In this document: positions 23,530-32,406 of the stretch, piece after piece | Layout of the letters: each line of letters opens with the position of its first letter | How positions within the stretch are numbered: position 1 is the stretch's first letter | From: Bacteroidaceae bacterium | GTDB taxonomy: Bacteria; Bacteroidota; Bacteroidia; Bacteroidales; Bacteroidaceae | Length of the DNA stretch: 32,561 nucleotides | Reading direction: 5' to 3' | Assembly (NCBI GenBank): GCA_017552435.1 | Contig: JAFZPZ010000030.1 | Location: forward strand, 1 to 32,561 | Translations under genes and position numbers: made by a program | Notes under the pieces: model-generated | The model's database searches: none | Seen by the model: only the letters and a program-made list of their open reading frames with translations | Told to the model about the DNA's origin: nothing

Positions 23530-26500
23530 TTAATAAACGGTGACATAATACTTGCGGGTAGCAATCTTGCCATGGAAGTCGAGAGCAGAGTATGCAATCT
23601 CATATACATAGCCGTACTTCATACCCGTCAGCTTCAATTCACGTACGGTACCGTCCAGAACAGTGTTCATCTTTTCTGCGTTGGCTGCCTGCAGGCGAGC
23701 TATGCAGTCTGCGTCACCGCTCTGAGCACTCTTGCTCAGGTCAGCTGTGAATACGTTGGTCACAGCGACGTGCTTTCTTGCCAGAGGAACGAACAACTCT
23801 AAGGTCTGAGATGTGGGATACAGGTAAGTACCAGTCTTCTGCAGCCATGTGGGATAGTTCTTAGCAGTGCTCAGGCGTTTCAGACCCTTGCTGTCGCTGG
23901 CAACCATGAAGGGTTGGAAGCGGTAGTTGGTGGTGTTGAGGGCACGTGTAGCCACACTATTGATCTTATCAAGATAGCCTTGGAGTCTGTCTACGTAGGA
24001 ATCAATCGTACCGTTCATCTTGCCTTCGTAGCTGTTGATCTTGTCCAGTGCATTGTTAGCTTCCGTAATGATATCCCTGATGTCTTCGAGCATATCATTA
24101 ACGCTGCTAATAGCATCCTGACTATAACCCCAAATCTCTAACATTTCATTGCGGAGATCGTATGTAAACTCAAGTTTGAGGGTTGGTGTTGTGTCGCTAC
24201 TCAGGTCAATCATGTTCTTAAGATTGATATTTGGAGTAGAAAGGGTGGTTACGTTGTAAGAGCCTGCTGTTTCTGTGAATTTGACAATGTTTTTATCTTC
24301 AATAGTCAGAACATTACCAGCATCGAGAGACCTTTGGATCTGATCATCTTCAATGTCAAACCATACATATTTCTCCATACTGTCATTTGTAACAGGAACA
24401 ACGAGTTTCATAGTGACTTTTGCGGTTGTTACATCACCTACGACTACCAGGGTTGGTCCAGTGACATTAGGATTGTCTGGGTCAATAAACAGTTCGTTGG
24501 GAATATTGACGGACTTGCCGTTAACCGTCAGATCTTTTACAAGTTTCACAGGAACTACACTATTTGCAGGAATTTGCATGTGGTAGGTAAGGCCATCAAT
24601 AGTGACATCATCACCAATTGTTATCTCAAACTTGGCAATAAGTTCATCGCTGAGGTCCTTCAATTCAACTTCCTTAATTTCCAGATTTACAATGCTGTTG
24701 ACAAGACTTGAGTTGTTTATCTTATCGAAGACAAGAGAAACCTTACTCTTCAACTTGGCAGCAAGTCTGTCAAGCAGGTTGCTGGCGCGCTCGTATCCAG
24801 GAATTGTTATAACGTTCAGATCCTTCAGCGTCTCGAGACTGAGGGGCTGGAATCCTGTTGCAGCCAGGTTGTACTCAGAATATACAGAGTGAGTAGTCTC
24901 CTTACCGCTTGCATCTGTGGTGGTGTAAGAAACCTTCAAACCACTGCGGTCGAAGCTCAGATCCTTAACAATCGAGAGAATGTCGCTGGCAATTTTTGTC
25001 AGATTAGAAGCTGTTCCACTTGTGCTGTGAGTCTCGGCAAGTGTGGTGAGGGCCTGCTTTGCATTCTTTATGGCATCCACCATTGTTTCAGACTGGAATG
25101 AGGGCTCGCTAATCCTTGGAACATCGACGGGCTTAATACCAACCTTAGCCATGTAGAGTCCATTGCTGCTCTGGGCACGTGTGGGAGAAGTCCAACCAAA
25201 TTGCAGGGCACCTTCTGTGCAAGGCTTAATGGGCTCGATGGTGAAGGGAGATACCACATCCTTCGTGTTGACAATCAGTGGCTGCAAGCCTGTAACGTCA
25301 GCAGTGTTGGGATTGATAGTCATGTAAATCTTACCGGCATAACCATTTTCATACAGGAGGGTTGTGTTGGCAGCTTTCTCGAATATCTCTACGCCGTTAA
25401 TCATCTCCATATCCTTTTCTGTGAGAGCTTCCCTTGCGCGTACATAATTAGCAGTCTTCATAGTGGGGAATTCTATGTCGCTCTTGGGGCGGCCGTAGAA
25501 TGTGATGAGGATGTTGGACTGAATGTCGAATGGTGTGTTGATTGCACCGAACCAGGGGTTGAGGGCACCCTGAATGGTGATGCCAGTTACCATCTTGGAA
25601 AGATAATCCTGAAGGGCAGCAACGTCATTCTTGAGTCCTTCGATAGCAGCTTCAGCCTTATCGAGTCTCTCCTCTGCAGCATCCATACGGGTGTTCAACT
25701 TACCGAGGTCTTCCTGGAGAGTTGCAACTTGGCCTTCGAGAGTCGTAGCTCTTGTCTCGAGGTCGCTAATCTTTGCATCGTTGGCGTCGATTCTGCTATA
25801 GATTGCAGCCTTGTCTAATTCGTAGTCCTCAATCTTAACGGTAGTGCTTTCGAGTACCTGAACACGTGTCTTCAAATCTACGATGTCAGCGAATGCAGTT
25901 TTAACAGAATCGCCAATGATGTCCATACGCTTCTTAAAGTCCTCGTCGGTCTGATTCAGGGCGGCGAGCTCGGCAGCAACTTGGTCTTGGAGAGCATTTA
26001 CGAGAGATTCTACTTCCTCGGGAGTAATGTAGTTGAGGTTGCTAACCACCAATTGCAGTGCATCAACTTTTCCGTCAACATCATTAATCTTACCTTCAAG
26101 CTCAGTCTTCACTGCCTCAATTTGGTTGTTGATGAGCTCAGTGAGTTCGTCCTTCACACTATTAATAAGTGCAGTATTGGCGGCGATAGCATCTGCGTTG
26201 TCACCAATGTTCTTCTCAGCTTCGGTGAGGCGGTTCAGAATGTCTTCAATCACTGCAGGATCGCATGTGCAACTCTTAATAGCTGCAAGTGCTGCATTGA
26301 TAGCTTCGATAGCAGAGGTGTGTTCATCTACTGTTGTTTCAAGTTCGCCAATCTTAGCGGTATTGGCGTTAATCTTAATGTCCTGTGCGTTTTGCTGGGC
26401 ATCAATCTCATCCTTTGTATAGTAGTTCCCAAACTTTGCATCAATCTCTTCCTTCGTATAATATTTTGCCAACTGGTTGGCAATTTCTGCCAGAAGTTCT

Positions 26501-27975
26501 GTCTTGAGGGTAGCAACCTCTTGGTCGGTGTATGCCTTTGCTGCTTCAAGGTTGGCGGCGCAGTCAGCCTTGATTTGAGTGATCTCGGCCTCCATAGTGT
26601 CCAACTTGGTAGAGAGCTCGCTAACCTTGGTGCTCAACTCAGATACGGTTGTATTGAGGTTGTTTACGGTTGTATTGAGGTTGTTTACGGATGTCTTCAG
26701 ATTCTCAATGTCAGTAGTGTTGGTGTTCACCTGAGTAGTGAGGTTATTGACTGTAGTCTGCAGGGTCTGGAGGGATGTCTTCAGATTCTGAATATCGGTC
26801 TCGTTGGTTGTAACTCTGTCGTTGAGGGCACTGATAGCTGCCTCATTGGTCGTTGCCTTTGCATAAGCATCGTTTGCCTTGTTGAATGCATCTGTAGCCT
26901 TCTGGCTCACTGTGGTGAGCTCTGTCTGCATGTTGTTAATCTTTGTCTTTAACTCTGCAATGTCATCGGCATTCTTCTGAATGTTGGCTACGTTGGTGGC
27001 AATGTCCTGAGCATTCTTCTGAATAGCTGCTGTGTTGTCGCTAATCTGAGTGCCATACTGTGTGAGTGTGGTCTGAATGGTCTGAACAGCAGTCTGAAGA
27101 GCTGTGATGTTAGCCGTGTTGGTGTCCACCAATGTCTGTAAAGCAGCAGCGGCGTTAATAGCATCAAGCGCTTTTTGAAGAGCATCTGCGGCATTCTGCT
27201 TTGCTTCAGTGGCATCTGCCTGTGCATTGGCAGCAGCTTGAGCGGCATTAGCAGCTACTTGAGCGGCATTAGCAGCAGCATCGCTTGCAGCTTGGGCAAG
27301 ATTTGTTGCTGCTGTGACGGCTGTTTCGACATTGTCAAGACGGCCTAAAGCTGCCTGAATATTTGCCTCGGCAGTAGCCATCTTTGTCTCAAGTGCAACT
27401 ATTCTGTCCAAAAGATCTGCATAGTTGCCTTGGTTATTCTTCAACTCGTCAATTTGACTTTGTAAATTGGCGATTTCAGTGGTAAGTGTATTCTGCAAGG
27501 CTGCTAAGTCGGCAGGAACACTAGCCAAAGTGTTGTAATTGGTAGTGAGAATGTTAATCTGATTTTGGAGACTGTTCAGATAATCTGTAATTGTATTGAT
27601 ACCAGCAGATGGGTCGATAAGAGTACTAAGATCACCGAGGATACTGTTTCCATTACCATCAGTAAGTTGTCCGTTAATTGCGTCAATTTGCTGTTGCAGA
27701 TTGTTAATAAGCGCTGTAAGTTGGTCTTTAAGGCCACCGGGCTGACTGCAAGTGCAAGAATTGATGGCGTCATAAAGACCCTGGAAATAGTCATGTTCAG
27801 CTTGCATCTGTTGTAGCAAATCATTATACCTTTGCTGCAGAGATGCGTTCTTGTCACCCATTTCGTTGCGCAACTCGTTGTAAAGATCTTCGTTGGTATC
27901 CTTGCAGGACACAAACGACCCTATGCTGACGGTTACAATCGCCAACATAAGAATTTGAATAAGTTTCTTTTTCAT
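23530..27975 (-). CDS. Giant coiled-coil lipoprotein, 1481 aa
   Basis: The N-terminus MKKKLIQILMLAIVTVSIGSFVSC is a lipoprotein signal with the lipidated cysteine at C24; CKDTNED after it is acidic and resembles Bacteroidetes signals for surface display. Residues about 25-830 are almost entirely coiled coil: Ala-rich heptads at about 225-280 and repeated VNNLNTTV/LSTKVSEL units at about 425-460. A YYTKEEIDAKFG-YYTKDEIDAQ pair near 500-520 is a motif common in phage tail fibres. Two SCTC motifs (about C74/C76 and C568/C570) punctuate the coil. Residues about 835-1481 are globular, beta-rich and end in KIATRKYYVTVY. It may form a long, probably trimeric stalk on the outer membrane. It leads the operon with the OmpA-family gene. 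Family function unknown to me. Confidence 0.88.
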   Translation of the reverse strand: MKKKLIQILMLAIVTVSIGSFVSCKDTNEDLYNELRNEMGDKNASLQQRYNDLLQQMQAEHDYFQGLYDAINSCTCSQPGGLKDQLTALINNLQQQIDAINGQLTDGNGNSILGDLSTLIDPSAGINTITDYLNSLQNQINILTTNYNTLASVPADLAALQNTLTTEIANLQSQIDELKNNQGNYADLLDRIVALETKMATAEANIQAALGRLDNVETAVTAATNLAQAASDAAANAAQVAANAAQAAANAQADATEAKQNAADALQKALDAINAAAALQTLVDTNTANITALQTAVQTIQTTLTQYGTQISDNTAAIQKNAQDIATNVANIQKNADDIAELKTKINNMQTELTTVSQKATDAFNKANDAYAKATTNEAAISALNDRVTTNETDIQNLKTSLQTLQTTVNNLTTQVNTNTTDIENLKTSVNNLNTTVNNLNTTVSELSTKVSELSTKLDTMEAEITQIKADCAANLEAAKAYTDQEVATLKTELLAEIANQLAKYYTKEEIDAKFGNYYTKDEIDAQQNAQDIKINANTAKIGELETTVDEHTSAIEAINAALAAIKSCTCDPAVIEDILNRLTEAEKNIGDNADAIAANTALINSVKDELTELINNQIEAVKTELEGKINDVDGKVDALQLVVSNLNYITPEEVESLVNALQDQVAAELAALNQTDEDFKKRMDIIGDSVKTAFADIVDLKTRVQVLESTTVKIEDYELDKAAIYSRIDANDAKISDLETRATTLEGQVATLQEDLGKLNTRMDAAEERLDKAEAAIEGLKNDVAALQDYLSKMVTGITIQGALNPWFGAINTPFDIQSNILITFYGRPKSDIEFPTMKTANYVRAREALTEKDMEMINGVEIFEKAANTTLLYENGYAGKIYMTINPNTADVTGLQPLIVNTKDVVSPFTIEPIKPCTEGALQFGWTSPTRAQSSNGLYMAKVGIKPVDVPRISEPSFQSETMVDAIKNAKQALTTLAETHSTSGTASNLTKIASDILSIVKDLSFDRSGLKVSYTTTDASGKETTHSVYSEYNLAATGFQPLSLETLKDLNVITIPGYERASNLLDRLAAKLKSKVSLVFDKINNSSLVNSIVNLEIKEVELKDLSDELIAKFEITIGDDVTIDGLTYHMQIPANSVVPVKLVKDLTVNGKSVNIPNELFIDPDNPNVTGPTLVVVGDVTTAKVTMKLVVPVTNDSMEKYVWFDIEDDQIQRSLDAGNVLTIEDKNIVKFTETAGSYNVTTLSTPNINLKNMIDLSSDTTPTLKLEFTYDLRNEMLEIWGYSQDAISSVNDMLEDIRDIITEANNALDKINSYEGKMNGTIDSYVDRLQGYLDKINSVATRALNTTNYRFQPFMVASDSKGLKRLSTAKNYPTWLQKTGTYLYPTSQTLELFVPLARKHVAVTNVFTADLSKSAQSGDADCIARLQAANAEKMNTVLDGTVRELKLTGMKYGYVYEIAYSALDFHGKIATRKYYVTVY

Positions 27976-28048
27976 TTTTTAAATATTAAAATTAGTTTGG
28001 TTAATCCATTTTACTGCATAGTACGCCCTTTTTGGCCAATACTGTGTG

Positions 28049-28056
28049 CAAAGGTA
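28049..28056 (-). promoter_or_regulatory. Probable -7 element for the lipoprotein-OmpA cluster
   Basis: CAAAGGTA is the reverse complement of TAnnTTTG. At a 19-bp spacing lies CAGT (ACTG on the minus strand), a weak match to TTTG. Transcription would start near 28042, leaving a leader of about 65 nt to the ATG at 27975. Confidence 0.5.
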
Positions 28057-28144
28057 CAACAACATGCAGGAATATCAGTGATTATAAAGGCGTGTTTAAA
28101 CTATTTTAACATATCTCTGACTATTATTTAAAAAATTTAACCTT

Positions 28145-29044
28145 TCAACTTGGCTCTTTTAGCTGGTTTCCTTCGTTTGTTTGAGAAACAGGAAGGTAAT
28201 CGTTGGTTTTCCAGAAACACCTCATTAGCATAATGCAAAGAACCCCAAAGAATAGCATAGCGGCATAGGCATTGTGGTCTCCGCCTAACCATTCCGAGTA
28301 AGAGAGATCTGCGATGTCTTCATGCACGGTGTATAGCTGTACAACAACTATACCATTATTTAGTATATGAAGCAGTGAAGTGAGGACGATATTTCCTGTC
28401 TTATAATAAATGATGCCGAACAGAATGCCAAGAGGGAGAGCATAGAGACCCTGGGCGAGGTTAAAATGTACCGTGCTGAAAACCAATGCCGATACTATAA
28501 TCGCAATCCAGGGATTGACGCCTCGACGCAGCATCTCCCCGGCAATAGCCTCGCGAAATAGAAGCTCCTCGGTAACAGGACCTACAATAACCAATGCAAG
28601 CAGACCCCAGAAGTTACGGGACATCGCTAATGAGGTTTGCAGCATCACGTCAGGGATTTCCATGTTATCTGTCAGGATAGAGATACAGATTGCCCCACAA
28701 ATGCCGCCTGCAATGGCAAGCATGCCCTGGCGCCACCTGATGGATGAAATATCGCTGACTGTAACAAGGCGAATGCTATGTAAAAAATAGAAACAACAAA
28801 GCACGGCGAAAATGTCTGCTGCCATCAGGGTAAGGGAAATAAGCGATACAGACATCAACTCGAGCCGTGGAAGGCCTTGGGCTTCTCCGCGAAAGTAAGC
28901 TTGGATTGCTGTGTTGAACTCGGGCGAGGTCAGCATCCCAATGCCGAAAAGCAAGACTGTGCCAAGTCCCTGTGCCAGAAGGAAGACCAGCAGTGTGAGG
29001 ATGACAGGAGAAAACTTATGCAAATTCAAAATTGTAAAATTCAA
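28145..29044 (-). CDS. CPBP-family intramembrane glutamic protease
   Basis: A 299-aa polytopic membrane protein of the CPBP (CAAX protease and bacteriocin-processing) family. Hydrophobic segments fill most of it. The catalytic motifs are all present: EELLFRE (E159, E160, R164), FSTVHF (F189, H193) and HILNN (H226, N229). Such proteases cleave within membranes; the substrate is unknown. The first about 10 residues (MNFTILNLHK) come from an AT-rich 7-bp repeat, so the native start may have been altered; no better in-frame start is seen before the first helix. It is the third gene of a unit with the deaminase and the 137-aa gene. Confidence 0.9.
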   Translation of the reverse strand: MNFTILNLHKFSPVILTLLVFLLAQGLGTVLLFGIGMLTSPEFNTAIQAYFRGEAQGLPRLELMSVSLISLTLMAADIFAVLCCFYFLHSIRLVTVSDISSIRWRQGMLAIAGGICGAICISILTDNMEIPDVMLQTSLAMSRNFWGLLALVIVGPVTEELLFREAIAGEMLRRGVNPWIAIIVSALVFSTVHFNLAQGLYALPLGILFGIIYYKTGNIVLTSLLHILNNGIVVVQLYTVHEDIADLSYSEWLGGDHNAYAAMLFFGVLCIMLMRCFWKTNDYLPVSQTNEGNQLKEPS

Positions 29045-29062
29045 AAATCAAAATTCAAAATT
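29021..29062. repeat. CAAAATT 7-bp tandem array
   Basis: Six imperfect heptamers (CAAATTC, AAAATTG, TAAAATT, CAAAAAT, CAAAATT, CAAAATT) run from 29021 to 29062. The array spans the start codon of the CPBP protease gene at 29044 and encodes its first residues. Confidence 0.8.
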
Positions 29063-29083
29063 TAGCCTCCCATCAGGAACCGC

Positions 29084-29557
29084 CTAATATTCTACCTTGT
29101 CGCTCTTTGCTTCCCAATCGCGGAAAGCTTGCAGGGCTTCTTCGCGCATGAACGCCTCGGTAGGGATAGTGCGCTTGGAAATTGGTCGTTCAATCTCTTC
29201 GTATATAAACTTGTCGCCGAATTTGATGTTCTCGGCATCCTGTTTCGTATTGGCAAAGCAAATGCGGCTGAGTCCGGCCCAATAGATGGCACTCAGACAC
29301 ATGGGACAGGGTTCGCAGGAAGTGTAGATGGTACAGCCTTCCAGCTTGAAAGACCCTTCTTTTTGGCAGGCCGCCCGGATTGCAGAGACTTCAGCATGAG
29401 CGGTAGGGTCGTTGTTGGCGGTAACGCGGTTGACGCCTGTGGCAACAACCTTGCCGTCCCTGACGATAACGGCACCGAAAGGGCCTCCGCCGTTTGCCAC
29501 ATTCTGGATACTCAGATCAATGGCTTGCTGCATGAAAAACTTGTCTTGTTTTGTCAT
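29084..29557 (-). CDS. Nucleoside/guanine deaminase (GuaD-like)
   Basis: A 157-aa zinc-dependent deaminase of the cytidine deaminase-like superfamily. Zinc ligands are H54 in THAEV (with the proton-shuttling E56) and C84 and C87 in SCEPCPMC. Length and sequence resemble Bacillus-type guanine deaminase: GGPFGAVIV, TANNDPTAHAEVSAIRAAC, YTSCEPCPMCLSAIYWA, the FGDKFIYEEI stretch, and a C-terminal FRDWEAKSDKVEY that in GuaD folds over the active site. The expected reaction is guanine to xanthine plus ammonia; tRNA adenosine deaminase (TadA) is less likely given this tail. It follows the 137-aa gene after 21 bp. Confidence 0.9.
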   Translation of the reverse strand: MTKQDKFFMQQAIDLSIQNVANGGGPFGAVIVRDGKVVATGVNRVTANNDPTAHAEVSAIRAACQKEGSFKLEGCTIYTSCEPCPMCLSAIYWAGLSRICFANTKQDAENIKFGDKFIYEEIERPISKRTIPTEAFMREEALQAFRDWEAKSDKVEY

Positions 29558-29578
29558 GGGGCTAATGGGACCTATAGG

Positions 29579-29992
29579 TTATTTCTTCTTTCCAGAGTGT
29601 GTGGGTGGCTCTTTTCCGTCCTCGATGGCTTGCTGGCGTACAGCTTCGTCAAGAAGTTCCTCAAAGGTCTTGATACGGCCCAACTTCTCATACTCTTCCA
29701 GGATTTTGCGATCCCGGGCATGCTTTTTGTCGCGTTTGCGTTCCTTTACGGCGAAAGGATGCAAAATCTTATCGGTCGCCTTGCCACCGATAACATCGCT
29801 CACTGACATGGTACCGATTCGGGCGGCCTTCTCTCTTTCGAGCGTTTTGCGAATAGCTTCGTTGACGCGTAAGATTGAATCTGCGTGCACATCTACCTGG
29901 CGCAGGGTATCTATGCGTATGCTGTCATCGGACTGGCCCGAAATTACCTGAAAAGGCAGTGCAGCAAGAAGTAGAATCAAAGGACGTTTCAT
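29579..29992 (-). CDS. Hypothetical exported protein, 137 aa
   Basis: I do not recognise the family. The N-terminus MKRPLILLLAALPFQVISGQ is a signal peptide; the mature part is small, charged and helical (residues about 70-125 rich in Lys, Arg and Glu: KERKRDKKHARDRKILEEYEKLGRIKTFEELLDEA) with a Lys-rich end. I chose ATG 29992: a longer reading frame runs up to 30568, but its extra part overlaps the GH92 gene on the other strand and lacks sense as protein, while 29992 gives a signal peptide and lies 24 bp from a good promoter. It is the first gene of the unit with the deaminase and CPBP protease. Confidence 0.75.
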   Translation of the reverse strand: MKRPLILLLAALPFQVISGQSDDSIRIDTLRQVDVHADSILRVNEAIRKTLEREKAARIGTMSVSDVIGGKATDKILHPFAVKERKRDKKHARDRKILEEYEKLGRIKTFEELLDEAVRQQAIEDGKEPPTHSGKKK

Positions 29993-30015
29993 ATGTTTCC
30001 TTGTCAATTTCGCTA

Positions 30016-30046
30016 CAAAAATACGCTTTTTTTTGAAAATGACAAA
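30016..30046 (-). promoter_or_regulatory. Promoter of the 137-aa/deaminase/CPBP unit
   Basis: On the minus strand, TTTG (30043-30046) and TATTTTTG (30016-30023) match the Bacteroidetes -33 and -7 elements with a 19-bp spacer. Transcription would start near 30009, about 17 nt before the ATG at 29992. It overlaps the divergent GH92 promoter. Confidence 0.72.
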
Positions 30047-30063
30047 AGAATTCCCGAACTTTG
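30032..30063 (+). promoter_or_regulatory. Promoter of the GH92 gene
   Basis: TTTG at 30032-30035 and GAACTTTG at 30056-30063 (one mismatch from TAnnTTTG) are 20 bp apart. Transcription would start near 30070, leaving about 19 nt before the ATG at 30089. It shares bases with the opposing promoter at 30016-30046. Confidence 0.6.
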
Positions 30064-30088
30064 CAGCCAAACTTAATATTTTTTTAAT

Positions 30089-32329
30089 ATGTTGTACACG
30101 AAACGAATGGCAATTATTTGCCTGGCCGCCTGCGTAGCCTTGAGTAGCGTAGCGACAGACTATACAAAGTACGTCAATCCTTTTATCGGCACACAGACCG
30201 ACGATACGGGTGCTCTGAGCGGCAGCACTTTCCCCGGACCCACGATGCCACAAGGCATGGTTCAGCTTTGTCCCGAGACCGAGCAGTACGTCACTTGGGA
30301 CCCTTGCTGCGGCTATGATTTCAACAAGGACAGCATCTTCGGCTTCACCCATACGCATCTCAGTGGAACGGGCTGTACGGATCTCATCGACATCTCGCTG
30401 ATGCCTACCACCAAGCATGTCACACCCGAACTGCTCCGTAAAGGCATCTTCGCCCTGCCCTTCAAGCATGCTCAAGAAAGCGCTTCGCCAGGTTATTATA
30501 TGGTCAACTTGCTCGGCGGTGAAAATATCAAAGCAGAACTCTCCGCAACGATACATGCCGGAATTCACAAGTACACCTTCCCCGAAGGCAAGGAACAGAC
30601 CGTTATCCTCGACCTCGATCGCATGACCTTCCGTGGCGATGCCTACTACACAGGGCGTCGTGCTTATCAGATTATCCAGAGCCAGATACGTGTGCTCGAT
30701 GACAAGACCATCGAAGGCTTCCGCGTCTTGACGGGTTGGGCAAAGCTTCGCAAGGTCTATTTCCGTGCGGAGTTCTCGCGTCCCATAGCAAGTCGCATCC
30801 TAATGGATGGCGGGCGCAATGCTGGTGGCAGCGATGTCATCAACGGACGCACCCTGCGTGCCGCACTTCGTTTCGACGAAAAGGCGGGTAAGGATGTAAT
30901 GGTAAAAGTCGCCATCTCGGCTGTTGATAACGACGGAGCTCGCAAGAACATGAAGGCAGAGGCGCAGTCATGGGACTTCGGCCATTATACCAAAGCCGCT
31001 CACGACGCATGGGAGAAGGAACTCGCCACCATCGACATCGAAGGCACCGACGACCAGAAGACCATCTTCTACACAGGCCTCTACCATGTTCTCATGCAGC
31101 CCAACACGATGAGCGATGTTGATGGCCGCTACATGGACACTAACTTTGAAATCAAGCAGATGCCTGCCGGACAAGCCTATCACAGCACCTTCAGCCTCTG
31201 GGACACCTTCCGTGCAGCTCATCCACTCTATACTTTGCTTTATCCCAACATCGCTGTGCAGTTCGTTCGCGATATGGTTTTGCACCACGAGACCTACGGT
31301 TACCTGCCTATCTGGGACCTTTGGGGACAGGATAACTACTGCATGATAGGCAACCACGCCATTCCTGTTGTGGCTGATGCCATTCTCTCCGAACTGCCCG
31401 GTCTTGATGTGGAGCGAGCATACAAGGCTATAGTGGAGAGCAGCACCCGTACGCATCCCAACAGTCCCTTCGAGGTGTGGGAAGAGTTTGGTTACATGCC
31501 TCAGAACCGCCAGAACACAAGCGTCTCCATCACGATGGAGCAGGCTTTCGACGATTGGTGCGTGGCAGCCGTAGCCAAGAAACTCGGCAAGCAGGCCGAC
31601 TACGAACGTTTCATCAAGCGCAGCGAGTTCTACCGCAACCTCTTCAATCCTGCCACTGGCTTCTTCCAACCAAAAGACGACAAGGGGAACTGGATAGAGC
31701 CCTTCGACCCGCTCAGCTACGAGAATCCCTGCTTCGTAGAAGGCAATGCCTGGCAGTACATGTGGTTTGTGCCCCAGAACCCGCAAGGACTCATCGACCT
31801 GTTCGGTGGTGTGAAACCTTTTATTGCCAAACTCAACGAGAACTTCACCCTGACCGAGACAAGCGGTGAGGTAAACGGCAATGCCAGTGGCTTTATCGGA
31901 CAGTATGCGCATGGCAACGAACCCAGCCATCATACCGTCTATCTCTATAACTTTGCCGGTCAGCCTTGGCGCACGCAGGAATTGGTGGAACAGGTGCGCA
32001 GCCAGTTCTACAACGCCACTCCCTGTGGCTATGCGGGCAACGACGACTGCGGTCAGATGTCGGCTTGGTACATCTTCTCTTCACTGGGTTTCTATCCCTT
32101 CAATGCCGGCTCAGCAGAGTACGTCATCGGTACGCCCCTCTTCCGTCGTGCCGTTCTGCACATGCCCAGCGGCAATGATTTGACCATCAATGCACCTCGC
32201 AAATCAGACAAGGCCATCTATGTCAAGGGCGTTAAACTCAATGGTCAAAAGGTTACCGACTGGAAGCTCACACACCGCCAACTCTTGGCAGGCGGCACGT
32301 TGGACTTCACCATGAGCGAGAAGAAATAA
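30089..32329 (+). CDS. GH92-family alpha-mannosidase
   Basis: A 746-aa exported glycoside hydrolase of family 92, calcium-dependent exo-acting alpha-mannosidases that in Bacteroidales trim mannose from N-glycans or yeast mannan. A short signal peptide ends near SSVATDYTK. The N-terminal beta-sandwich domain begins YVNPFIGTQTDDTGALSGSTFPGPTMPQGMVQLCPET and FGFTHTHLSGTGCTDL. The catalytic (alpha/alpha)6-barrel shows VEGNAWQYMWFVPQ (E551, the likely acid), HGNEPSHHTVYLY (about 609-621) and GNDDCGQMSAWYIFSSLGFYP, with D652/D653 the likely base region. The length is typical. The linkage preference cannot be told. Polysaccharide-utilisation genes (SusC/SusD) are not in the window, so it appears as a stand-alone gene. 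Confidence 0.95.
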   Translation: MLYTKRMAIICLAACVALSSVATDYTKYVNPFIGTQTDDTGALSGSTFPGPTMPQGMVQLCPETEQYVTWDPCCGYDFNKDSIFGFTHTHLSGTGCTDLIDISLMPTTKHVTPELLRKGIFALPFKHAQESASPGYYMVNLLGGENIKAELSATIHAGIHKYTFPEGKEQTVILDLDRMTFRGDAYYTGRRAYQIIQSQIRVLDDKTIEGFRVLTGWAKLRKVYFRAEFSRPIASRILMDGGRNAGGSDVINGRTLRAALRFDEKAGKDVMVKVAISAVDNDGARKNMKAEAQSWDFGHYTKAAHDAWEKELATIDIEGTDDQKTIFYTGLYHVLMQPNTMSDVDGRYMDTNFEIKQMPAGQAYHSTFSLWDTFRAAHPLYTLLYPNIAVQFVRDMVLHHETYGYLPIWDLWGQDNYCMIGNHAIPVVADAILSELPGLDVERAYKAIVESSTRTHPNSPFEVWEEFGYMPQNRQNTSVSITMEQAFDDWCVAAVAKKLGKQADYERFIKRSEFYRNLFNPATGFFQPKDDKGNWIEPFDPLSYENPCFVEGNAWQYMWFVPQNPQGLIDLFGGVKPFIAKLNENFTLTETSGEVNGNASGFIGQYAHGNEPSHHTVYLYNFAGQPWRTQELVEQVRSQFYNATPCGYAGNDDCGQMSAWYIFSSLGFYPFNAGSAEYVIGTPLFRRAVLHMPSGNDLTINAPRKSDKAIYVKGVKLNGQKVTDWKLTHRQLLAGGTLDFTMSEKK

Positions 32330-32342
32330 AATCCTCCCCAAC

Positions 32343-32406
32343 TATCTTTACTTGTAAAGATACTATAGAGATGCTTGGTAGCGAACAACTCCATAGCATC
32401 TCTATA
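32343..32406. other. Two hairpins downstream of the GH92 gene
   Basis: TATCTTTA (32343-32350) pairs with TAAAGATA (32355-32362) around a 4-nt loop, and TATAGAGATGCT (32364-32375) pairs perfectly with AGCATCTCTATA (32395-32406) around a 19-nt loop. Neither is followed by a clear T-run. They lie just after the GH92 stop and may mark the transcript end. Confidence 0.55.

Noticed and set aside
25981-26952. A 323-aa plus-strand frame rich in Cys, Leu and Val.
   Set aside because: It is the antisense of the coiled-coil region of the lipoprotein gene; repeated codons keep the antisense frame open.
29993-30568. N-terminal extension of the 137-aa protein to a 329-aa frame.
   Set aside because: It lies antisense to the GH92 gene and across the promoter region; the signal peptide begins at 29992.
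30968-31933. A 321-aa minus-strand frame.
   Set aside because: It is antisense to the GH92 gene, whose catalytic motifs are intact on the plus strand.
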